NCBI GenBank assembly: GCA_041658565.1
Contig: JBAZZY010000003.1
Location: forward strand, 75,599 to 139,598
Source: Actinomycetota bacterium
GTDB lineage: Bacteria; Actinomycetota; AC-67
DNA length: 64,000 bases
Direction: 5' to 3'
Below the pieces are notes generated by a model. The model saw only the letters and a program-made list of their open reading frames with translations, was not told where the DNA came from and made no database searches. The translations under genes were made by a program, and so were the position numbers. Positions 57,728 to 64,000 of this stretch are shown here, piece after piece. Every line of letters begins with the position of its first letter. Position 1 is the stretch's first letter.

Positions 57728-60670
57728 GTGAGTGCCCCCCGAGCGAGTGATCTGGTCAACGCCCTTGCGCGCCTCGGGTTTGCTTCGGCGTCGGACGCTG
57801 CGCGCCACCTCGAGGGCGCGATGCTCGGAGTCGAGGGAACAACCCGCGTGGCGCGCGCGTGCGCGGTCGCGCCCGATCCCGATCTTGCCGTGGCGCAAGT
57901 CTGTCGCTGGATCGCGATCTCCGGCCGGGTTCCGTCACAGGCCGGGCTGCAGCGACTCGCCGGGGTTCTTGGGCTTTCAACGTCGCTGGGTGCGTTCCTG
58001 TCCCGGCATCCCGACCAGGCCGAGGTCGTCACCGACGCCCGCTACGCAGGCAAGACGCGGACGCTGCGCGCGCTGGTGGACCAAGCGACGCGTGTGGTTC
58101 TTCGCTCGGAGAACCCGATGGGAGCGCTGCGTTTGTGGAAGCGCCGGGAGCTTTTGCGCATCGCCGCGCGCGACTTAGTCGGGGAAGCGCCGGTCGAGGA
58201 TGTTGCGCGCGAACTCGCACACCTCGCCGAGGCATCGCTGCGGGCGGCCTACGCATCTCTGGTGCGGGAAACCCCGGCACCGGAAGGCTCGCGCTTCGTG
58301 GTGATCGGGATGGGCAAGCTCGGCGGCGAAGAACTGAACTACGCGAGCGACATCGACGTGCTGTTCATCTACGACGGTCCGGAGACCGGACTCGCGTGGG
58401 CAACCAAGATCGGTGAGGGGATCATCCGGCTGCTGGCGGCGACGACCGAGGATGGACAAGCATTCCGCGTAGACACGACGCTTCGTCCCGAGGGCCGTGA
58501 TGGTGCGCTCGTGCGTTCGCTCGCCGGGTACCGCGCGTACTACGAGCGCTGGGCGCGCCCGTGGGAGTTTCAAGCTTTGATCAAGGCAGCCCCGGTTGCC
58601 GGAGACGCGGCGCTCGGTGACGAGTTCATCGCGATGACTCGTCCTTTCGTTTATCCCGAGCGGCTCTCGTCGGACGCCGTGCGCGAGATCCGCGACCTGA
58701 AGGCGCGCGCGGAGCGCGCCATCGCCGCGCGCGGGCTTGCCTCGCGTGAGGTCAAGCGCGGTCCCGGTGGAATCCGCGACATCGAGTTCGCCGTGCAGTT
58801 GCTGCAACTCGTGCACGGCCGGCGTGAGGACGGGTTACGCAGCGGGAACACCTTGGAGGCGCTCGGCGCGCTCGCGCACCTGGCGTACGTGGGCGACACC
58901 GACGCCAACGAATTGTCCGACGCGTATCGATTCCTGCGTGCAGTCGAGCACCGGCTCCAACTCGCGCAAGAGCGTCAGACTCACACGGTTCCTGAAGACG
59001 AGCGCGCGCGCCGCCGCATTGCGCGCTCGATGGGATACCGCGACACGCCGGTGCGCACCGCGCTGGAGCAGTTCGACGTGACGTGGCGCGAAACGCAGCG
59101 CGTTGTGCGTCGCATCCACGAGAAGTTGTTCTACCGGCCGCTGCTCGAGCGGTTCGCGCAGGCTCCGGCGCTGGCGCCCGACGCCGCCCAGGAGCGGCTC
59201 GGCGCGCTCGGATTCCGCCAGCCGGGGCGCGCGCTGAAGTTCTTGGGTGATCTGACCTCGGGCCTGTCGCGCCGCGCGCAACTTATGCGGACGCTGCTGC
59301 CGGTCATGCTCGACTGGATGAGCGAGGCCCCCGATCCCGACTTGGCCGTCTCGGCGTTTCGCGATGTTGCGCTGCGCGTCGGAGGAAACCCGGCTGCGCT
59401 CGGAGCGCTGCGAGATTCGCCCCCCGTAGTGGAGTTGCTGTGCCGGGTTCTTGGAACCTCGAAGCTGCTGGGCGAGCACCTCTTGCATGTCCCGGAGTTT
59501 GTTGCCGAGATGGGAGATCCGCGCGCGCTGGCCAAGCGGACGCGCGAGCAGTACCGGCATGAGGCGACCGAGCGTGTCGAGTGGCGAGGGGACTCGGAGG
59601 CGCGCGGGGCGGCGTTGCGGCGTCTAAAGCGCGCCGGCGTGCTCCGGCTGGCATCGCGTGATCTAGCCGGGGCGGCTTCACCCGACGAAGTCGGCAAGGA
59701 GTTGAGTTATCTCGCCGAGGGAGCTGTGAGCGCCGCGCTCGCATCGTTGCTCGGGGAGTTCCCTTCGGTGGCCGGCGCGCGCTTTTGCATCATCGGCATG
59801 GGCAAGCTGGGCGGAGAGGAACTGAACTACGCGAGCGACATCGACGTGGTGTTCGTCTACGACGGGCCGGACGCCGCGCAGCCGTGGGCAACGCGGATCG
59901 CCGAAGGACTGATCAACCGCCTCGCCGCCACAACCGAAGAAGGTGTTGCGTTTCGCGTGGACACTGCGCTGCGCCCGGAAGGCAGGGCGGGCCCGATCGT
60001 GCGATCGTTGGCCGGGTATCGCGCCTATTACGAGCGCTGGGCGCAAGCGTGGGAGTTCCAGGCTTTGATCAAGGCGCGCCCGATTGCCGGCGACGCAACG
60101 CTGGGGGAGGAGTTTCGCGATCTTGTTCTGCCGTTCGTTTATCGCGATCGTCTGAGCGAGGAGGCCGTGCGCGAGATCCGCACGATGAAAGCGCGCATCG
60201 AGAAGGAGCGCCTGGGCTCCCGCGAGGATCCCAAGACGCAGTTGAAGGTGGGCATCGGCGGGCTGATCGACATCGAGTTCACGATTCAACTCGTGCAGCT
60301 CATGAACGGCAGCAGTTCTCCGCGTCTGCGCGCGCACGGAACCGTGCCTGCGATTGCTGCGGCGGCGGAGATCGGCTACATCGATCTTGAGAAGGGCCGA
60401 TGGATGGTCGAGGCATATCGGTTCCTCAACCGTGTGCGAAACACCATGTATTTGGTACGCGGGCGTTCCGGGGATTCGTTGCCGAGCGACCCCGACGAAC
60501 TTGAGTTGTTGGCGCGCGCCTTGGGGTATCCGTCGCCGGGCGCGCGCGTCGCGTTCCTCGAGGAGTACAGGCGAACGACGCGGCGTTCCCGCCAAGTGTG
60601 CGAGGACGTGTTCTACGGCGGAAAGCTCGGCGGCCGGTCGGGATCTTCGCGTCCGACGCCTTCGCGCTAG
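57728..60670 (+). CDS. glnE: Glutamine synthetase adenylyltransferase GlnE
   Basis: 980 residues with two nucleotidyltransferase halves. Each half contains the GMGKLGGEELNYASDID motif followed by VFVYDG or LFIYDG (near residues 195 and 690), for deadenylylation and adenylylation respectively. A helical domain follows each half. Length is typical. It modifies a GS with the target Tyr; the adjacent glnA product seems to lack it, so the substrate is probably a GlnA1 elsewhere. GTG start at 57728. Confidence 0.96.
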   Translation: MSAPRASDLVNALARLGFASASDAARHLEGAMLGVEGTTRVARACAVAPDPDLAVAQVCRWIAISGRVPSQAGLQRLAGVLGLSTSLGAFLSRHPDQAEVVTDARYAGKTRTLRALVDQATRVVLRSENPMGALRLWKRRELLRIAARDLVGEAPVEDVARELAHLAEASLRAAYASLVRETPAPEGSRFVVIGMGKLGGEELNYASDIDVLFIYDGPETGLAWATKIGEGIIRLLAATTEDGQAFRVDTTLRPEGRDGALVRSLAGYRAYYERWARPWEFQALIKAAPVAGDAALGDEFIAMTRPFVYPERLSSDAVREIRDLKARAERAIAARGLASREVKRGPGGIRDIEFAVQLLQLVHGRREDGLRSGNTLEALGALAHLAYVGDTDANELSDAYRFLRAVEHRLQLAQERQTHTVPEDERARRRIARSMGYRDTPVRTALEQFDVTWRETQRVVRRIHEKLFYRPLLERFAQAPALAPDAAQERLGALGFRQPGRALKFLGDLTSGLSRRAQLMRTLLPVMLDWMSEAPDPDLAVSAFRDVALRVGGNPAALGALRDSPPVVELLCRVLGTSKLLGEHLLHVPEFVAEMGDPRALAKRTREQYRHEATERVEWRGDSEARGAALRRLKRAGVLRLASRDLAGAASPDEVGKELSYLAEGAVSAALASLLGEFPSVAGARFCIIGMGKLGGEELNYASDIDVVFVYDGPDAAQPWATRIAEGLINRLAATTEEGVAFRVDTALRPEGRAGPIVRSLAGYRAYYERWAQAWEFQALIKARPIAGDATLGEEFRDLVLPFVYRDRLSEEAVREIRTMKARIEKERLGSREDPKTQLKVGIGGLIDIEFTIQLVQLMNGSSSPRLRAHGTVPAIAAAAEIGYIDLEKGRWMVEAYRFLNRVRNTMYLVRGRSGDSLPSDPDELELLARALGYPSPGARVAFLEEYRRTTRRSRQVCEDVFYGGKLGGRSGSSRPTPSR

Positions 60671-60742
60671 TCGCAGGACTCGGGGACTTCGCGCGATGTG
60701 TCGCACTGGACTTCGGCGCGTGCTGGTCGCAGGATCGCAGGC

Positions 60743-61024
60743 ATGCCCTACATATACATGGCACCTGCGGTTCGACGCCGGGAACTCGCGCGGCGGTTGT
60801 ATCAAGACGCGCCGGCGGCGCGGCCCGATTGGATCGAAGAGCAACTGCTGCGACCGGGACAAGTTGCGGCGCTGTTCCAGGTGAGCCGGCGAACGATCTG
60901 CGATTGGGCGCGCGCCGGTTTGCTCGACGCGATCATCACGCCGGGGGGACATCGACGCTTTCGCGCGCGCCAGGTGCGCGCGCTGCTTGAGTCGCGCAAG
61001 GTTTCGGTTACGCGCGCGCACTGA
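60743..61024 (+). CDS. BldC-like MerR-type DNA-binding protein
   Basis: 93 residues. The winged helix LLRPGQVAALFQVSRRTICDWARAGLLDAIITPGGHRRFRARQVRALL matches the BldC family, which has a MerR-like DNA-binding domain without an effector domain. BldC proteins regulate development in streptomycetes; the role here is unknown. ATG 60743 follows AGGA at a rather long spacing. Confidence 0.85.
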   Translation: MPYIYMAPAVRRRELARRLYQDAPAARPDWIEEQLLRPGQVAALFQVSRRTICDWARAGLLDAIITPGGHRRFRARQVRALLESRKVSVTRAH

Positions 61025-61050
61025 AGCCCCCGCAGGCCGAGGGAGTCCCA

Positions 61051-61056
61051 TAGACT
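61051..61056 (+). promoter_or_regulatory. -10 box of the gnd-zwf operon
   Basis: TAGACT 22 nt before the gnd start. Unlike the leaderless genes, a ribosome site lies between. Confidence 0.5.
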
Positions 61057-61063
61057 TATCCGC

Positions 61064-61074
61064 GGAGGTGATCC
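61064..61074 (+). promoter_or_regulatory. Extended Shine-Dalgarno sequence of gnd
   Basis: GGAGGTGATCC is complementary to the whole 11-nt tail of bacterial 16S rRNA (GGATCACCTCC). The GTG start is 4 nt later. It strongly fixes the gnd start. Confidence 0.8.
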
Positions 61075-61078
61075 GCCG

Positions 61079-61951
61079 GTGCGACTTGGAATGGTGGGAC
61101 TCGGCAGGATGGGCGGGAACATGGCAGCGCGCCTTCGGGCGGGAGGCCATGAGGTCGTCGGTTACTCCCTGAATTCGGCCTTGAGTGATGTCCCCTCACT
61201 CGACGAGTTGATCGAACGCCTCCCGGCACCGCGCGTGGTGTGGCTGATGGTCCCCGCCGGCGATGCAACTGAGCAAACCCTGGAGCATCTCGCTGCTTCT
61301 TTGTCGAGCGGTGACGTGGTTGTCGATGGGGGGAATTCGAACTTCCGACACTCCATGCGCAAGGCGGCGTTGTTCGCGGAGCGCGGCATCGATTTCGTGG
61401 ACGCGGGCACGAGCGGGGGTATTGGGGGCCTTGAAGAAGGCTACTGTTTGATGGTGGGCGGAACCCCCGAGGCCGTCGGGCGTATCCAGCCGGCGTTGAC
61501 GACGCTCGCCCCCGAGAACGGATGGGCGCACGTCGGGCCTTCGGGCGCCGGACATTTCGTGAAGATGGTCCACAACGGAATCGAGTACGGCCTTCTGCAG
61601 GCTTACGCAGAGGGCCTCGACATCCTGCGGGGCTCGGCGGAGTTCGATGTGGATCTTCATCAGGTTGCAGAGGTGTGGCGACACGGTTCGGTTGTGCGGT
61701 CGTGGTTGCTGGATCTTGCGGTGCGCGCGCTCGCCGATGATCCGAACCTGGAGCGTGTCGCGGGATACGTCGACGACTCAGGAGAGGGACGCTGGACGCT
61801 GATCGAGGCGATCGGGGAGTCCGTTCCCTCGCCCGCGGTGGCCGCTGCGCTGTTCGCAAGGTTCGCCTCGCGCCGGGACGACTCGTTCGCGATGAAGGTG
61901 ATCGCTGCGTTGCGCCGGGAGTTCGGCGGGCACGCGGTGAAGGAAGAATGA
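61079..61951 (+). CDS. gnd: 6-phosphogluconate dehydrogenase, short form
   Basis: 290 residues, the short YqeC-like form. Rossmann motif GMVGLGRMGGNMAARL starts the protein. DGGNSNFRHSMRKA and DAGTSGGIGGLEEGYCLMVGG form the substrate site, and VGPSGAGHFVKMVHNGIEYG contains the catalytic Lys. It oxidises 6-phosphogluconate to ribulose-5-phosphate and CO2, probably with NAD+ as in other short forms. Its stop overlaps zwf (ATGA), linking both oxidative pentose-phosphate steps. Confidence 0.95.
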   Translation: MRLGMVGLGRMGGNMAARLRAGGHEVVGYSLNSALSDVPSLDELIERLPAPRVVWLMVPAGDATEQTLEHLAASLSSGDVVVDGGNSNFRHSMRKAALFAERGIDFVDAGTSGGIGGLEEGYCLMVGGTPEAVGRIQPALTTLAPENGWAHVGPSGAGHFVKMVHNGIEYGLLQAYAEGLDILRGSAEFDVDLHQVAEVWRHGSVVRSWLLDLAVRALADDPNLERVAGYVDDSGEGRWTLIEAIGESVPSPAVAAALFARFASRRDDSFAMKVIAALRREFGGHAVKEE

Positions 61952-63384
61952 GCCTGCAGCGGCCGTCTCCCCAAGCGCTGGTGATTTTCGGTGCCTCCGG
62001 AGACCTTGCCCGTCGCAAGATCTTGCCCGCGCTGTATAACCTCGAGCGCGACGGATTGATGCCTGAGGAATACGCCGTCATCGGGTACGCGCGCAGCGAA
62101 TGGGACGATCAACGATTCGTTGCCAACGCGCGCGCGGCGGTCGAGAAGTACAGCCGCTCACCCGTTGAGGAATCCGTGTGGAGTCGTATGGCTGCGTCGA
62201 TGCGTTTCGTTGCGGGCGAGTTCAACTCGCCGGGCGCGATGGACCATTTAACGGCCGACCTCGACAAGGCCGACCGAGACCTCGGGTGCGGCGGCGACCG
62301 CCTCTATTACTCCGCCACTCCGCCGAGCGCGGTTCCGATGATCGTGGAGCGCTTGGGCGAGATTGGTCCGGGCGCAAACCCGCGAATCGTCGTCGAGAAG
62401 CCCTTCGGCCGGAACCTGGAGAGCGCGCGCGCGCTGAACGAACAGGTGCATCGCGTCTTCAATGAGTCCCAGGTCTTCCGTATCGACCATTACCTCGGCA
62501 AGGAAACTGTTCAGAACCTGTTGGTGTTTCGCTTCGCCAATGCGATGTTCGAGCGCGTGTGGAATCGCGACGCCATCGATCACGTGCAGATAACGGTCGC
62601 GGAGGACTTGGGGGTCGAGGCGCGCGGCGCCTACTACGAGGAGTCCGGCGCGATCCGCGACATCGTTCAGAACCACATGCTTCAGATGCTTGCCTTCGTG
62701 GCGATGGAACCGCCGCGCGCGCTCAGTGCGACGGCGATCCACGACGAGAAGGTCAAGCTACTGCAGACGGTGCGTCCGATCACTCCCGAGAACGTTGTGC
62801 GCGCGCAGTACGACCGGGGCACGGCGGGAGGAGCATCGGTACCAGGGTACCGATCCGAGGACGGTGTCTCTCCGTCATCCAACACCGAGACTTACGTAGC
62901 CATCCGCGCGTATGTCGACAACTGGCGCTGGGAAGGCGTGCCCTTCTTGCTCCGCACCGGCAAACGCCTGCCGCGGCGCGCGACCGAGATCACCGTGAAG
63001 TTCCGTGAGGCTCCCGGCTATCTGTTCGATGAAGCCCCTGAGCCCGATCACCTGTCCATTCGCATTCAACCGCGTGAGGGCGCATCCTTTGCGTTCCAGG
63101 CCAAGCAACCCGGTCCCGGGTTCGTTCCGCGCCCGGTTCGTATGGATTTTGAGTACGACGAGTTCTTCCACGCCGTCTCCGCCGATGCTTACGAGCGGCT
63201 GCTGCATGATGCGATGTGCGGCGAAACCACGCTTTTCGCCCGTGAAGACGGCGTTGAACGTGCCTGGGAGATCGTTCAGCCGGTCCTGGACATCCCTGAG
63301 GAGGTTTACGGCTACGCCGCCGGGAGCTGGGGTCCGCGCGCGGCCGACGAACTGATCGCCCCGCGCCGCTGGCATCTGGGCTAA
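61948..63384 (+). CDS. zwf: Glucose-6-phosphate 1-dehydrogenase
   Basis: 478 residues. FGASGDLARRKILPALYNL is the nucleotide-binding start, VEKPFGRNLESA and RIDHYLGKETVQNLLVFRFAN hold the catalytic His and Lys, and FLLRTGKRLP follows. It makes 6-phosphogluconolactone and NAD(P)H. It is coupled to gnd by a 4-bp overlap. The lactonase gene is not in the window. Confidence 0.97.
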   Translation: MSLQRPSPQALVIFGASGDLARRKILPALYNLERDGLMPEEYAVIGYARSEWDDQRFVANARAAVEKYSRSPVEESVWSRMAASMRFVAGEFNSPGAMDHLTADLDKADRDLGCGGDRLYYSATPPSAVPMIVERLGEIGPGANPRIVVEKPFGRNLESARALNEQVHRVFNESQVFRIDHYLGKETVQNLLVFRFANAMFERVWNRDAIDHVQITVAEDLGVEARGAYYEESGAIRDIVQNHMLQMLAFVAMEPPRALSATAIHDEKVKLLQTVRPITPENVVRAQYDRGTAGGASVPGYRSEDGVSPSSNTETYVAIRAYVDNWRWEGVPFLLRTGKRLPRRATEITVKFREAPGYLFDEAPEPDHLSIRIQPREGASFAFQAKQPGPGFVPRPVRMDFEYDEFFHAVSADAYERLLHDAMCGETTLFAREDGVERAWEIVQPVLDIPEEVYGYAAGSWGPRAADELIAPRRWHLG

Positions 63385-63502
63385 AGGTCTGATCGGACTA
63401 CGCGGCATCACCCGTGCGGAGCATTCATTTGCCTTCCACGCTTCCGACGATGTCAGTGGCCCGAAAGATGCGCCCCGGGGCCGCAACGTGGAAGGAACAA
63501 GG

Positions 63503-63883
63503 ATGCGAGTGCTCATCGCCGATGACGACCGTGACATTGTGATGCTGCTGCGTATGGCATTTGAGACGCAAGGGCATGAGGTCCTCAGCTCCTACGACGG
63601 GATCGAGACGCTTCAGTTGCTTGCATTCGAGCCAATTGACGCTGTTGTGCTGGACGTGATGATGCCGCGCTTGGACGGTCTGACGGTGCTGGCAGAAGTG
63701 CGCGCGCGAAGGGAAACGGCCGACCTCCCCGTCGTCGTCCTGACCGCCGTACGCGAGTTGTTCGACCGGCACCAGACGTCGTATCGGACCCGGCACACAC
63801 ACTTCGTGGCGAAGCCATTCGATGCGTTTTCGCTCGTTGAGTTGGTCGAGCAGATGCTGGAGGAGGATTCGGCAGAGATATAA
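63503..63883 (+). CDS. Single-domain response regulator
   Basis: 126 residues, a CheY-like receiver only. Acidic pocket Asp7-9, phospho-acceptor Asp51 (VVLDVMMPRLDG), Thr in VVLTAV and Lys in VAKPFDAF are intact. No kinase is adjacent. ATG 63503 follows GGAAGGAACAAGG; GTG 63488 is a less likely start. The 118 bp before it contain no gene I can support. Confidence 0.92.
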   Translation: MRVLIADDDRDIVMLLRMAFETQGHEVLSSYDGIETLQLLAFEPIDAVVLDVMMPRLDGLTVLAEVRARRETADLPVVVLTAVRELFDRHQTSYRTRHTHFVAKPFDAFSLVELVEQMLEEDSAEI

Positions 63884-63955
63884 CCGGAAGTTGTGGATGC
63901 GTGGTTTGAACAAAGACGCGGCGTACCCTTCCTTCGACTGAAAGCGATGTCGGAG

Positions 63956-63975
63956 GCCGGTGCTCGAACACCGGC
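63956..63975 (+). other. Hairpin just before a ribosome binding site
   Basis: Perfect 7-bp arms GCCGGTG and CACCGGC with a 6-nt loop, followed 3 nt later by AAGGAG. It could modulate translation of the gene starting at 63992. Confidence 0.5.
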
Positions 63976-63991
63976 AGGAAGGAGTACGCCA

Positions 63992-64000
63992 GTGCTCAAG
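63992..64000 (+). CDS. Probable first codons of a gene running out of the window
   Basis: GTG CTC AAG lies 9 nt after an AAGGAG ribosome site (63979-63984). Only three codons are inside, so the product cannot be named. Confidence 0.4.

Overview
The window is very GC-rich double-stranded bacterial DNA with dense, mostly co-oriented genes and short or 4-bp overlapping junctions. Several associations point to an actinobacterium, probably from a deep or uncultured branch. These are an AhpE-type peroxiredoxin, a uvrD2-adnA-adnB block in mycobacterial order, a glnA2-glnE pair, an F420-type LLM oxidoreductase, a BldC-like regulator, a DUF3662/FhaA-like domain, two-gene acyl-CoA dehydrogenases, and frequent leaderless genes. 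This assignment is inferred from gene content. There is no 16S gene in the window.

Layout. 1-2.5 kb: end of a GMC oxidoreductase, ahpE, a TudS/DUF523 protein, an HD-GYP phosphodiesterase and tRNA-Val. 2.7-7.4 kb: hydrogenase maturation operon hypF-hypC-hypD-hypE, without hydrogenase structural genes. 7.4-9.05 kb: cold-shock gene, then an arsR-arsM arsenic operon with a readable promoter and operator. 9.05-14.1 kb: paired M16 peptidases, a zinc-ribbon coiled-coil protein, RNase H, the RNase P RNA gene and a YceI protein. 14.3-26.7 kb: NarL-type two-component pair, then a full Tad/Flp pilus operon (two pilins, TadE, TadG, CpaB, CpaE, CpaF, a vWA-TadB fusion, TadC, and a repeat/GAF protein).

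26.7-37.1 kb: secreted glycerophosphodiesterase, UvrD2-like helicase, AdnA-AdnB motor-nuclease and a Lys/Pro/Ala-rich membrane protein. 37.1-43.2 kb, mostly minus strand: LLM oxidoreductase, ABC-2 exporter (permease plus an ATPase with a zinc ribbon), amidase, an ECF-sigma/SRPBCC fusion and an FhaA-N-like protein. 43.3-46.4 kb: two unknown secreted proteins in one operon closed by a strong terminator. 46.7-50.3 kb: two acyl-CoA dehydrogenases, endonuclease III and cobalamin adenosyltransferase. 50.3-55.6 kb, minus strand: panB, a GGDEF/degenerate-EAL membrane protein, a CBS protein and nadE. 55.7-64 kb: MazE-Doc toxin-antitoxin, glnA2-like, glnE, BldC-like regulator, gnd-zwf, a response regulator and the first codons of another gene.

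The least ordinary parts are the vWA-TadB fusion and its neighbouring repeat/GAF protein, the ECF sigma factor fused to a SRPBCC ligand-binding domain, the AdnA motor with eroded helicase motifs, the unknown secreted pair, and the repeated pattern of a TANNNT -10 box placed 6-8 nt before a start codon. I found no insertion sequences, CRISPR arrays, integrases or prophage genes, and no gene-free stretch longer than about 300 bp.
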